Source of the DNA: CAWEYO01 sp963813315
Lineage (GTDB): Bacteria; Pseudomonadota; Alphaproteobacteria; Rhizobiales; Rhizobiaceae
Direction: 5' to 3'
Assembly: GCA_963813315.1 (NCBI GenBank)
Contig: CAWEYO010000007.1
Coordinates: 1-42,955 of the forward strand
Length of the DNA stretch: 42,955 bases
This document shows, in pieces, positions 15,442 through 23,745 of the stretch. The translations under genes were made by a program, and so were the position numbers. Under the pieces are notes generated by a model. It saw nothing but the letters and a program-made list of their open reading frames with translations. It was not told the DNA's origin and searched no databases. Every line of letters begins with the position of its first letter. Position 1 is the first letter of the stretch.

Positions 15442-15939
15442 TCAGCCTGAACGCGCAAAGCGCAGGATCGCGCGACCATCCTTGTCGACAAAAGTAAGCT
15501 TGCCGTCGCTTTCGAAGCGGAAGGTCCTGGCTTTGGCGAGCGCGTCGAAGAACCGTTTTTCCTGGTCCATGACAGCGGGCGGGCACATCATCATCGTTGC
15601 GCCCATGACCTCGACCTTGATGGTGGCGTCGCTCACCGATGCAGCGGAAAAGAAATTGTTGCAGGCTCCCATTCCGCCGGCCCTGCCGTCCTTGGATATT
15701 CTCAGGGTCGACTGCGCATCGTCGATGACACCATGCCCTTCAATGTCCTCCGCGAGCCAGGTGGTGTCGAAGATCGACGTGCTGGCGGACGTCGACGACT
15801 GACGCACCATCTTGGCTATCAAGGTCTGCGGCACGTTTACAGCAAGCTGAGGTGAGGAAACCGCGGGCGTCACAGCGATACCGATGAGTAGCGGCGCCAC
15901 GCCAAAGAAAGACAGTTTAGCAAATCTGCTGAGCAGCAC
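15442..15939 (-). CDS. META domain-containing exported protein (HslJ-like)
   Basis: 165 residues. The N-terminus has a signal peptide (SRFAKLSFFGVAPLLIGIA then VTPAVSS). The META domain follows: TTWLAEDIEGHGVIDDAQST, GRAGGMGACNNFFSAASVS, and the hallmark VEVMGATMMMCPPAVMDQEK RFFDALAKA split here by a space. It ends GKLTFVDKDGRAILRFAR. HslJ-like proteins sit in the cell envelope and are linked to stress tolerance; a molecular role is not known. The spacing after GACNN is typical of the family. No operon partner: moaE starts beyond 16486 on the same strand, with 73 bases between its stop and this gene's ATG. Confidence 0.8.
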   Translation of the reverse strand: MLLSRFAKLSFFGVAPLLIGIAVTPAVSSPQLAVNVPQTLIAKMVRQSSTSASTSIFDTTWLAEDIEGHGVIDDAQSTLRISKDGRAGGMGACNNFFSAASVSDATIKVEVMGATMMMCPPAVMDQEKRFFDALAKARTFRFESDGKLTFVDKDGRAILRFARSG

Positions 15940-16012
15940 CGGTACCTCCTGTTTGATTCTTCTTCAATGAAATCAAGCGATTGCGGTTGTTTCATGATCT
16001 TTGTTGTGGAAC

Positions 16013-16486
16013 TCACGGGCGTTTCCAGCGCTTGGTCGCGGCGTCGTCCTGGTCCTTCGCCTCGACCCAGTTGCCGGCCGGGCCGTCGGCGCGGTGTTCC
16101 TTTTTCCAGAACGGTGCGCGCGACTTCAGGAAGTCCATCAGGAAATTTGCCGCATCGAAGGCAGCCTGCCTGTGCGATGAGGCTGCCACGACCAATACGA
16201 TGTTCTCGCCGGGCCTGATCCTGCCGTAGCGATGGATTGCGGTGAGCCCGGTGAGTGGCCAGCGTTCCGTCGCTTCGGTTGCGATGCGCGCGATTTCCGC
16301 CTCGGCCATGCCGGGGTAGTGCTCAAGTTCAAGGGCGGAAAGGGTTCCGGCCTCGTCGCGGCAGAGCCCGGTGAAAGTGACGACCGCGCCGACCTCCGGG
16401 CGGCCTCGCGTAAGACGGGCAATCTCGGCGGCGACGTCGAAATCCTCGGCCTGAATGCGCACGGTCGGCACCGCATGCGCGGACAT
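16013..16486 (-). CDS. moaE: Molybdopterin synthase catalytic subunit MoaE
   Basis: 157 residues. It inserts sulfur carried by MoaD into precursor Z to form molybdopterin. Typical segments are GAVVTFTGLCRDEAG (R43), LELEHYPGMAEAEIARIATE, IHRYGRIRPGENIVLVV, ASSHRQAAFDAANFLMDFLK (H105, R106) and the active-site lysines in APFWKKEH (K128, K129). It follows moaD with only 8 bases between and belongs to the minus-strand run uvrC-pgsA-moaD-moaE. Complete and intact. Confidence 0.93.
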   Translation of the reverse strand: MSAHAVPTVRIQAEDFDVAAEIARLTRGRPEVGAVVTFTGLCRDEAGTLSALELEHYPGMAEAEIARIATEATERWPLTGLTAIHRYGRIRPGENIVLVVAASSHRQAAFDAANFLMDFLKSRAPFWKKEHRADGPAGNWVEAKDQDDAATKRWKRP

Positions 16487-16494
16487 CGGACGCT

Positions 16495-16749
16495 TCAGCC
16501 TCCCGTCATCGGCGGGAACAGCGCGATTTCGCTCGCTCCCTCGACACTTTCGCCGTGGTCCACATGTTCCTGGTCGATCGCGACACGAATCACCTCCGGG
16601 TATTGCAGTGCGTGTTCATACTCTTCTCCGCGCGACTTCAGCCACGCCAGCAGGTCGGCTACGGTCCGAACGCTGTCGGGAAGCGTCACGCGCTCTTCCG
16701 GCTTGCCGATCCGCTCGCGGACCCAGGCGAAGTAGATGAGCTTGGTCAT
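16495..16749 (-). CDS. moaD: Molybdopterin synthase sulfur carrier subunit MoaD
   Basis: 84 residues with a ubiquitin-like fold. It starts TKLIYFAWVRERIGKPEERV and ends in the required double glycine (FPPMTGG), whose thiocarboxylate donates sulfur to MoaE. The middle part (VADLLAWLKSRGEEYEHAL, VAIDQEHVD) fits the family. Its start follows the pgsA stop (16756) by 6 bases. Confidence 0.93.
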   Translation of the reverse strand: MTKLIYFAWVRERIGKPEERVTLPDSVRTVADLLAWLKSRGEEYEHALQYPEVIRVAIDQEHVDHGESVEGASEIALFPPMTGG

Positions 16750-16755
16750 GATGGG

Positions 16756-17346
16756 CTACTCGTCAACAATGTGCTTCAATCCGGCTCGAAAGTAATCATA
16801 GCCGGTATAGAGGGTGACGATGGCGGAAATCCACAAAAGGGTAATTCCGACTTCGGTCGTATGCGGCAGTATCTTGTCTCCGGCCGGACCGGCCAGGAGA
16901 AAACCGATGGCGAACATCTGGATGGTCGTCTTCCATTTTGCGAGCCGCGTCACCGGCACGCTGACTTTCAACGCCGCGAGATATTCGCGCAGGCCGGAGA
17001 CCAGGATCTCCCGGCAGAGGATGATAATGGCTGCCCACAGCGACCAACCGGCGATGGTGCGGTCAGTGTCGGCGGCAAGCAGCAGCAGGCAGGTCGAAAC
17101 CAGCAGCTTGTCGGCAATCGGATCCAGCATACGGCCGATATTAGAGGTCTGCTGCCAGGCCCGCGCCAGATAGCCGTCGAAATAATCGGTGACGCTGGCC
17201 CCGATGAATAGGAACAAGGCCAACCAGCGCGCAAAGTCGCTCGATTGCAACCGGCCCTCGAGATAGAAGCAAAAGACGACCAGCGGCACAGCGAGAATGC
17301 GGCCATAAGTCAACATGTTGGGTAAATTGAGCGCGCGCCTTGTCAT
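16756..17346 (-). CDS. pgsA: CDP-diacylglycerol-glycerol-3-phosphate 3-phosphatidyltransferase
   Basis: 196 residues from ATG 17346; an upstream ATG at 17385 would add 13 residues without family likeness. The enzyme makes phosphatidylglycerol phosphate, the first committed step to phosphatidylglycerol and cardiolipin, in the inner membrane. The CDP-alcohol phosphotransferase motif D-x2-DG-x2-AR-x8-G-x3-D-x3-D is complete: D54, D57-G58, A61-R62, G71, D75, D79. Four or more hydrophobic helices are present (e.g. ILAVPLVVFCFYL, WSLWAAIIILC). N-terminal LNLPNMLTYGRILAVPLV is typical. It lies 120 bases downstream of uvrC, a pairing seen in many Proteobacteria. Confidence 0.93.
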   Translation of the reverse strand: MTRRALNLPNMLTYGRILAVPLVVFCFYLEGRLQSSDFARWLALFLFIGASVTDYFDGYLARAWQQTSNIGRMLDPIADKLLVSTCLLLLAADTDRTIAGWSLWAAIIILCREILVSGLREYLAALKVSVPVTRLAKWKTTIQMFAIGFLLAGPAGDKILPHTTEVGITLLWISAIVTLYTGYDYFRAGLKHIVDE

Positions 17347-17466
17347 AAGTATCTGATGCTTTCTTGCTGGACTGACCCTACTCAAAACAGAACGCCACCC
17401 GGCTGGTCAATCGTCAGCGACAATGGACCAGCCGAAAATTGCGGCTTGAGGGGCTTCGCAGCTGTT

Positions 17467-19572
17467 TCAGCCATTTTCGTGGAAATGATTGTAAATTTGC
17501 CGTGCAATGGATTCCGAAATGCCTTCGACGGCCATCAAATCTTCCATGGCGGCCCGGCTGACCGCTTTCGCCGTGCCGAAATGCAGGAGCAGCACCCGCT
17601 TGCGCGCAGGCCCGATACCGCCGATCTCGTCGAGCGGGTTCTTGATCATTTCCTTCTTTCGCCGCGCGCGGTGCGAACCGATGGCGAAGCGATGAGCCTC
17701 GTCGCGCAGGCGCTGAACGAAATACAGAACCGGGTCGCGCACGGGCAGCGAGAACGCGTTGCGTCCGGACATGAAGAAGCGCTCGCGGCCCGCTTCGCGG
17801 TCGGCGCCTTTCGCAACGCCGATGGCGGTTACGAGGTCCGCCACGCCAAGTTCCTCCAGGATTGCGCGGACAGCCGACATCTGTCCCTGACCGCCATCGA
17901 TCAGGATGACGTCGGGCCAGACCGGAAAGGCGGAAGAATTTATCTCTTCGTCCGCATCTGCGGATTCGGCGCCGGGTACGCCATGCTCCTTGATGAGCCT
18001 TGAGAAACGCCGCTGCATGACTTCGCGCATCATGCCGAAATCGTCGCCGGGCGTTATGTCGGTCGAGCGGATATTGAACTTCCGGTACTGGTTCTTCACG
18101 AAACCCTCAGTGCCCGCGACGATCATTGCGCCGACCGCGTTGGTGCCCATGATGTGTGAATTGTCGTATACCTCGATGCGGCGCGGCGCCTCCTTCAGGC
18201 CGAAGGTTTCGGCAAAGCCGCCAAGCAGCCTCGCCTGCGTCGAGGTCTCGGCGAGGCGGCGGCCGAGTGCCTCGCGCGCGTTCTGCAAGGCGTGGCTTGT
18301 GAGGTCCTTCTTCTCGCCGCGTTGCGGCACGCTGACCGACACGCGGCGGCCGGCGCGCGTGGACAGCGCCTCCGCAAGCAGCGCCTGCTCCTCGACTGCG
18401 GTCGAAAAAAGGACCAGTCGCGGGCAGGGCTTGTCGTCATAGAATTGAGCCACGAACGAACCGAGCACCTCGCCAGGCTCCAATGCAGGATCCGCCTTCG
18501 GAAAATAGGCGCGGTTTCCCCAGTTCTGGCCAGTGCGGAAAAAGAAGACCTGGATGCAGGTCTGTCCACCTTCCTGGTGAATGGCGAAGACATCGGCCTC
18601 ATCGACCGACTGCGGATTTATGCCTTGGTAGCTCTGCACATGCGAGAGCGCGGCCAGCCGATCGCGATAGACTGCCGCACGTTCGAAATCGAGGTCATGC
18701 GACGCCTGCTGCATGGCGACTGATATCTCCGCCTTCACCTTCTGGCTTCGACCAGAGAGAAAGTCCTTTGCCTTGGCCACAAGGTCCGAATAGTCCTGCG
18801 AGCCGATCTCGCTCGTGCAGGGACCGGAGCAGCGCTTTATCTGGTAGAGCAGGCAGGGTCTGGTACGGCTCTCGAAGACCGAGTCCGTGCAGGTTCGCAA
18901 CAGAAACGCGCGCTGCAGGGAATTGATCGTCCGGCCGACGGCGCCAGCGGAAGCGAATGGTCCGAAATAGTCGCCTTTTCGCGAGCGCGCCCCGCGATGC
19001 TTGAAAATGCCGGGTGAGGGGTGGTCGCCGGTCAGCAAGATGTAAGGGAACGACTTATCATCCCGCATCAACACGTTAAAGCGCGGCCGCAAGCGCTTGA
19101 TAAGATTTGCTTCGAGCAGAAGCGCTTCGGTTTCGGTGCGAGTGACGACAAATTCCATTGTTGCCGTCTCGCGCACCATCCGGCCTATGCGGCTGGTGTG
19201 GAAACGGCCTTGGGCGTAACTGGTCACGCGTTTCTTCAGGCTGCGGGCCTTGCCGACGTAAAGTACATCCCCGGCGGCATTCACCATTCGGTAGACGCCG
19301 GGTGAATTCGGCAGCCGCTTGACCAGCGTCTGGATGACCTCAGCGCCGAGTTTGCCATCGGCGTCGCTGGTATTGGCCTCCCAGTCGATCGCAACGAAGG
19401 GCAACGTCGACGCTACCTGCGCAACGTTTTCGGGTATCGGCTCTTCCTCGGCCGAGATGTCTTCCTCGTCAAATTCATCGCCCGGCACATAGCCGGCGAT
19501 ATCGTCGCTGGCGCCGGGCCGCTCGCGCTCAGGCCGCGAACCGAAGGTCGCCTTGTCTTTTCCGCTGCTCAT
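17467..19572 (-). CDS. uvrC: Excinuclease ABC subunit C
   Basis: 701 residues from ATG 19572. UvrC makes both incisions in nucleotide excision repair. There is an acidic N-terminal extension of about 80 residues (e.g. GDEFDEEDISAEEEPIPENV), usual in rhizobia. It is followed by the GIY-YIG nuclease (LPNSPGVYRMV, DVLYVGKARSLKKRV, residues 88-165), the cysteines of RTCTDSVFESRTRPCLLYQI, a UVR motif (HDLDFERAAVYRDRLAAL), the RNase-H-like nuclease (RRIEVYDNSHIMGTNAVGAM, ILIDGGQGQ) and C-terminal helix-hairpin-helix repeats (IGGIGPARKRVLLLHFG, MAVEGISESIARQIYNHF). The open frame continues 29 codons upstream, but that part is a recombinase remnant. Confidence 0.95.
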   Translation of the reverse strand: MSSGKDKATFGSRPERERPGASDDIAGYVPGDEFDEEDISAEEEPIPENVAQVASTLPFVAIDWEANTSDADGKLGAEVIQTLVKRLPNSPGVYRMVNAAGDVLYVGKARSLKKRVTSYAQGRFHTSRIGRMVRETATMEFVVTRTETEALLLEANLIKRLRPRFNVLMRDDKSFPYILLTGDHPSPGIFKHRGARSRKGDYFGPFASAGAVGRTINSLQRAFLLRTCTDSVFESRTRPCLLYQIKRCSGPCTSEIGSQDYSDLVAKAKDFLSGRSQKVKAEISVAMQQASHDLDFERAAVYRDRLAALSHVQSYQGINPQSVDEADVFAIHQEGGQTCIQVFFFRTGQNWGNRAYFPKADPALEPGEVLGSFVAQFYDDKPCPRLVLFSTAVEEQALLAEALSTRAGRRVSVSVPQRGEKKDLTSHALQNAREALGRRLAETSTQARLLGGFAETFGLKEAPRRIEVYDNSHIMGTNAVGAMIVAGTEGFVKNQYRKFNIRSTDITPGDDFGMMREVMQRRFSRLIKEHGVPGAESADADEEINSSAFPVWPDVILIDGGQGQMSAVRAILEELGVADLVTAIGVAKGADREAGRERFFMSGRNAFSLPVRDPVLYFVQRLRDEAHRFAIGSHRARRKKEMIKNPLDEIGGIGPARKRVLLLHFGTAKAVSRAAMEDLMAVEGISESIARQIYNHFHENG

Positions 19573-19659
19573 TTCTTCATGCCTGCGCTGGTCGTCAGTT
19601 ACATGGACATATTTTGTAGTAGCCGCAATATCAGAGTAACCCGGCAACTTCAGGACCAA
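19573..19659 (-). pseudogene. C-terminal remnant of a tyrosine recombinase, in frame with uvrC
   Basis: Directly before the uvrC ATG, and in the same frame, the minus strand codes VLKLPGYSDIAATTKYVHVT then DDQRRHEE. This matches the end of phage/XerD-type integrases (L-x-LGHSDIATTxxYxHV), including the active-site tyrosine in TKYVHV; the box His is replaced by Tyr (PGY for LGH). Nothing upstream of about base 19665 continues the catalytic domain. I infer an old integration event whose integrase gene is lost except for this tail. The spliced frame could extend UvrC by 29 residues if a TTG were used, but the ATG is far more likely. Confidence 0.5.
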
Positions 19660-19707
19660 CTTAAGATTGCTGACTCATCCTGCAACCGCGTCGCAGTGTG
19701 GCGGGGG

Positions 19708-19940
19708 TCAGGAAGCGGAAGGTTTCACGACGGCACGCGCAGCCTGGAGGTACACCTGACGCGCCAAGCGGCCAACACCGGGCTGGGGCAGGGTTTCTGT
19801 GGAACGTGGTTCACCCATTGGGTGACAGGCTCGTCGAAGTGCCGACTGGAAAGCATCATCCCAGGGGTAATAGGCTTGGAAAAATACCAACCCTGCAACC
19901 CTTGAGCACTGACAGAACAACTTGATCCCAATCTCCAGCC
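19708..19940 (-). pseudogene. Possible EAL-domain phosphodiesterase C-terminal remnant
   Basis: In two minus-strand frames one reads LWLEIGIKLFCQCS and then GLQGWYFSKPITP, followed by DDAFQSALRRACHPM. EAL-domain c-di-GMP phosphodiesterases end with a similar pattern (LGI-x-V-A-EG...LQGYLFS-P). The match is short and crosses frames, and upstream the VanZ-like gene on the other strand takes over. I regard this as the tail of a broken GGDEF/EAL gene with low certainty. Confidence 0.3.
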
Positions 19941-20389
19941 ACAAGTTTCGGGCAATCTGCCGGGCGGCGGGATGGCTGTTGCTGGTGGCCATTATCGCCG
20001 TAACAGTGTCGCCAATCACGGAGCGCCCGGTCTCCGGATTTGCACCAGGATTTGAGCGGGCAGGGGCATTTCTAACGATGGGGCTCTTCTTCGGCCTCGG
20101 GTACTCTCGGCGTTGGATGCTCACGCTTTGCATGGTAGCCGCCAGCGGATTTGGTGTCGAAGCGCTGCAGTTCCTCACACCGGATCGCCACCCGGCGCTC
20201 GCCGACGCGCTTGTCAAAACGAGCGGTGGAACCATCGGCGCACTCTTGGGCTTTGGGTTCCAGCGCCGCTTTCTGCAAGGACTTCACAAGCGCGCCTGGT
20301 TGGCAGCCGACACCATGCTGCCGCTTGCTGTACGCACTTCGTTCGATCCAGCGCGATCGGATGCCCGGCGTCGATCTACATCCCTTTGA
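19922..20389 (+). CDS. VanZ-like membrane protein
   Basis: 155 residues in the longest frame, beginning at TTG 19922 (no ribosome-binding site is visible, so the start is uncertain). Membrane helices: AAGWLLLVAIIAVTVSPITE, GAFLTMGLFFGLGYSRRWML, TLCMVAASGFGVEALQFLTP and GGTIGALLGFGFQRRFL. The pattern SPIT-RPVSG...FERAGAF...EALQFLTPDRHPALADALVK is that of short VanZ-family proteins of rhizobia, with the conserved E-x2-Q and HP-x-DALVK segment. The role is unknown; the family takes its name from teicoplanin resistance. The charged tail after TFL (DPARSDARRRST) may be a read-through of a decayed end. Confidence 0.6.
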   Translation: MIPISSHKFRAICRAAGWLLLVAIIAVTVSPITERPVSGFAPGFERAGAFLTMGLFFGLGYSRRWMLTLCMVAASGFGVEALQFLTPDRHPALADALVKTSGGTIGALLGFGFQRRFLQGLHKRAWLAADTMLPLAVRTSFDPARSDARRRSTSL

Positions 20390-20484
20390 ACAAAAGGCTC
20401 TTTCGCTGCAAACGGCCACATTCCTCCATGCCTGTCACATCGGCGTTTGCCGTACTCAGGCAGTTTTCTTTTCAAATCAATTGT

Positions 20485-20724
20485 TTACAGCCGTGGCTTG
20501 CGGAAATACTTTTCGATCCAGCCCAGCGACCGCGCCGGCCCCTTCTCGGCCTTGGCGATGTCCTTGTGCTTATCCCCCCAGTAGCGGGGTGCAGGCAATC
20601 CAAAATCGCTCAACCGCTTATTTCCGGAGGCCGCGAGGCCGGTCTCGCCAGGCCGGCCACCTGAACGAGCGTGGCGCACCCTATAACGCCAAGAGCGCCA
20701 CCTCGATGCTGAATTGAGCGGCAT
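20485..20724 (-). CDS. Small basic hypothetical protein (79 aa)
   Basis: ATG 20724 lies behind GAAAAGAG, a moderate ribosome-binding site. The product is basic with an ordered C-terminal part: RLSDFGLPAPRYWGDKHKDI, AKAEKGPARSLGWIEKYFRK. I recognise no family; the N-terminal half (ASRWRSWRYRVRHARSGGR) looks less like a protein. It may be the tail of a broken gene. Confidence 0.3.
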   Translation of the reverse strand: MPLNSASRWRSWRYRVRHARSGGRPGETGLAASGNKRLSDFGLPAPRYWGDKHKDIAKAEKGPARSLGWIEKYFRKPRL

Positions 20725-21050
20725 CTCTTTTCGGGCGTCGTTTCCTCCAGACCGCAACAAAGGTCACCACATAGGACTGCAAAATCCTTGCACCATGTGG
20801 ATTGCCAGCAAATGGTGTGCCAGCTTTTTTATCCCAAGTACGTGGTATTGAGGGACTTCGCGGGACGCCACGATTGGCCTGCTGTCTTGTCCCGTTTGCG
20901 GCCCTCAGCGCAAACGTTCGCTATGTCCGTAACAATCAGTCACCTCTTTTGATTTGCGAGGTATGGCCTTTGCTTTCTAGTGGCCCTGAAAAGTTGGCCT
21001 ATTGGGCGCATTGGCAAGCGGATTCGCGGGGAAATGAAGGGTGGCCAATC
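20725..21050. other. Upstream region of the RTX gene
   Basis: About 325 bases with no gene I can support. The RTX frame is open through part of it (from 20802), but this stretch lacks family likeness and the ATG at 21051 has the better ribosome-binding site. It should hold the RTX promoter; I did not find a convincing -35/-10 pair. Confidence 0.35.
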
Positions 21051-23696
21051 ATGGCAACGTTACCTCCGGGTGTAACACTCGACCCAGTTGACGGCGGTTC
21101 AAACTATTACGGCGATCATGGGCTGACCTACGCGCACAATGCCGGATGGGACACTTCGGTCATACCGATTGGTGTGTGGTTGGCGGGAATAAGGACTCAA
21201 GCTGACGCCGATCGTTGGAATGATCTTGGCCTCAATACAATGTTTGGCATGACGAGCGACACTAAGTTGTCGTTGCTTCGCACCAACGGAATAGAGGCAG
21301 TAGTTCAACACCAGGAACTAAGTAAAATACTCGCGAACAACGGAGGGTCGCTTGGTAGCGAAACCGTTGGGCTGCTGTCCTACGATGAACCGTCCACTTA
21401 TGAGCAAGGAGTAAGTGGGCCGATCAGCAGCACGGCGAACAGTGTTCAGGACGGACGATTCTGGTGGTTGAACAACACTTCGAACTGGGTCATTTACGGC
21501 GATCTGAATGGTGGGCCGTCAACGACGACTGGGGAAATCTATACGCCCGTTGCCACTCCGAACGGCACGACGCGGCACATTGATGCGTCAAGTGTTGATT
21601 TCTATTTTTTTGCAGGACAGGGCTCCGGCCTCCAGAGTGTGGCTGGTAAGCTCGATGGTCTTTCTGGAGCTGCGACGCTTGATCAAATGCATCGTGGCAA
21701 CAACTATGGCGACCTGATTACTCAACAAGAGGAGGCCACCGGAGGCAATAGCCCAATATATTCGTATATTGAGCTTGGCGGGCCATGGCTCGAAGACACG
21801 TCAGCATCGTATTACATCACTCCGGAAGAAGTGAACTGGGCTGCCTGGTCTTCGCTCATCCACGGTGCCAGGGGCATCGTATATTTCAATCACACGTTCG
21901 CCGGGCCCGCGCAAACAAACGACATTCTTGCGACCTCATTCTATCAGACGGTCCAACCGGGGCAGACTGTCTCAATCTATACCCAGGTGGACAGAACGGA
22001 CGCGCTGATCACCCAACTGGCCCCGGTTCTAAATTCGCCGACGGCTCTCGGCTATGTCTCAACCAACAAACCCGGCTACGAAAATGGAGTGGTGAAGTCG
22101 GAGTTCAGCGGCATTGAGACAATGGCGAAGGCCTATAATGGGCAATTCTTTATCTTCGCCGATACCAGAGAATCAATGACGCGAACGAACATCTCGGCAA
22201 CGTTCACCATTGCCGACCAGAACGCGACGAGTGTCACGGTTGTCAATGAAAACCGGACCATCCCGGTCGTGAACGGCGTATTTACCGATACTTTTGCGAG
22301 AGCGTCTACAGTCCACATCTATGCGGTAAACAGCACGGGCTCAGACTACACCTTCATGGGCACGAGTGGTAACGATACGCTCCCCAATGGCGGCCAGTCA
22401 AATGCAGGAAACGAAAGCTTCTATGGGCTCGGCGGCAACGACAGGCTGATCGGCGGGGCCGGCGCAGACAACATGCGCGGCGGCGCCGGCAACGATGTCT
22501 ACCTCGTCGACAACGCCGGCGATATCGTCAACGAGAGCCTTGCCGGGTCGAACGGCACTGACGCTGTTTGGTCGACAAGAAGCTTCAGCCTTGCCAACAC
22601 CGCGCGCGTGATGGGCGCGGTCGAGAACCTGACCCTGCAGGGATCAGCCGGTCTTTCCGGCACGGGCAATGCCCTGAACAATGTGATTACCGGAAACAGC
22701 GGCGCCAACCTGCTGACCGGCGGTGCCGGCAACGACAGGCTGATCGGCGGGGCCGGCGCCGACAACATGCGCGGCGGCGCCGGGAGCGATATCTACGTCG
22801 TCGACAACGCCGGCGATATCGTCAGCGAGAACCTTGCCGGGTCGAACGGCACTGACACTGTTTGGTCGACAAGAAGCTTCAGCCTTGCCAACACCGCGCA
22901 CGCGGTAGGCGCGGTCGAGAACCTGACCCTGCAGGGATCAGCCGGTGTTTCCGGCACGGGCAATGCCCTGAACAATGTGATTACCGGAAACAGCGGCGCC
23001 AACCTGCTGACCGGCGGTGCCGGCAACGACAGGCTGATCGGCGGGGCCGGCGCCGACAACATGCGCGGCGGCGCCGGCAGCGATATCTACGTCGTCGACA
23101 ACGCCGGCGATATCGTCAGCGAGAACCTTGCCGGGTCGAACGGCACTGACACTGTTTGGTCGACAAGAAGCTTCAGCCTTGCCAACACCGCGCACGCGGT
23201 AGGCGCGGTCGAGAACCTGACCCTGCAGGGATCAGCCGGTCTTTCCGGCACGGGCAATGCCCTGAACAATGTGATTACCGGAAACAGCGGCGCCAACCTG
23301 CTGACCGGCGGTGCCGGCAACGACAGGCTGATCGGCGGGACCGGAAATGATAGGCTGGCGGGAGGCGCCGGCTACGACAACTTCGTGTTCAACAGTGCCA
23401 TCAGCGCCGCAAACAATGTAGACACGATCTCCGACTTCAACGTCGCGCAGGACACGATCTGGCTCGACAACGCCGTGATGTCCGGCCTTGGCAGCCATCT
23501 CGGGACGCTCTCCTCCCTAGCATTCTGGAAAAGTACGACCGGCCTCGCCCACGACAGCAACGACCACATCATTTACGAGACAGACACTGGCTGGCTGAAC
23601 TATGACGGCAACGGTAGTGCAGCGGGCGGCGCTGTCCATATTGCCAAGCTGGCCCCGAATTTGGCCCTCTCCTATGGGGACTTCTTTGTGACCTGA
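21051..23696 (+). CDS. Large secreted RTX protein with glycoside-hydrolase-like N-terminal domain
   Basis: 881 residues from ATG 21051 (site GAAGGGTGG). No classical signal peptide; type I secretion via the C-terminus is expected. Residues 1-435 are rich in aromatic residues and look like a TIM-barrel glycoside hydrolase: GVWLAGIRTQADADRWNDLG, LLSYDEPSTYEQ (D112, E113), WVIYGDLNGG and WAAWSSLIHGARGIVYFNHT. Candidate acids are E113 and E in TPEEVNW. Residues from about 436 hold RTX nonapeptides (GGAGNDRLIGGAGADNMRGG) in three nearly identical 98-residue modules, then a serralysin-type end (GYDNFVFNSAISAANNVDTI SDF, split here) closing in YGDFFVT. Calcium should fold the repeats outside the cell. 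No transporter genes are in the window. The sugar cluster nearby suits a carbohydrate target, but this is inference. Confidence 0.85.
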   Translation: MATLPPGVTLDPVDGGSNYYGDHGLTYAHNAGWDTSVIPIGVWLAGIRTQADADRWNDLGLNTMFGMTSDTKLSLLRTNGIEAVVQHQELSKILANNGGSLGSETVGLLSYDEPSTYEQGVSGPISSTANSVQDGRFWWLNNTSNWVIYGDLNGGPSTTTGEIYTPVATPNGTTRHIDASSVDFYFFAGQGSGLQSVAGKLDGLSGAATLDQMHRGNNYGDLITQQEEATGGNSPIYSYIELGGPWLEDTSASYYITPEEVNWAAWSSLIHGARGIVYFNHTFAGPAQTNDILATSFYQTVQPGQTVSIYTQVDRTDALITQLAPVLNSPTALGYVSTNKPGYENGVVKSEFSGIETMAKAYNGQFFIFADTRESMTRTNISATFTIADQNATSVTVVNENRTIPVVNGVFTDTFARASTVHIYAVNSTGSDYTFMGTSGNDTLPNGGQSNAGNESFYGLGGNDRLIGGAGADNMRGGAGNDVYLVDNAGDIVNESLAGSNGTDAVWSTRSFSLANTARVMGAVENLTLQGSAGLSGTGNALNNVITGNSGANLLTGGAGNDRLIGGAGADNMRGGAGSDIYVVDNAGDIVSENLAGSNGTDTVWSTRSFSLANTAHAVGAVENLTLQGSAGVSGTGNALNNVITGNSGANLLTGGAGNDRLIGGAGADNMRGGAGSDIYVVDNAGDIVSENLAGSNGTDTVWSTRSFSLANTAHAVGAVENLTLQGSAGLSGTGNALNNVITGNSGANLLTGGAGNDRLIGGTGNDRLAGGAGYDNFVFNSAISAANNVDTISDFNVAQDTIWLDNAVMSGLGSHLGTLSSLAFWKSTTGLAHDSNDHIIYETDTGWLNYDGNGSAAGGAVHIAKLAPNLALSYGDFFVT
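22436..23317 (+). repeat. Three tandem 294-bp repeats inside the RTX gene
   Basis: Units start at about 22436, 22730 and 23024; the period is exactly 294 bases (98 codons), and a partial fourth unit begins at 23318. Units 2 and 3 are almost identical in DNA, including silent sites, while unit 1 differs at about a dozen bases (e.g. NDVYLVDN versus SDIYVVDN, ARVMG versus AHAVG). This points to recent duplication of unit 2/3 and makes the copy number likely to vary between strains. Confidence 0.9.
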
Positions 23697-23745
23697 CGGA
23701 CTGGCCACCGCACTCTGACAAGAGTTGCGATGAAATGCCAAAGGC

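Noticed and set aside
22436..23317. Regular repeats considered as a CRISPR array
   Set aside because: The repeat unit is 294 bases, has no spacers and is an in-frame part of an RTX protein.
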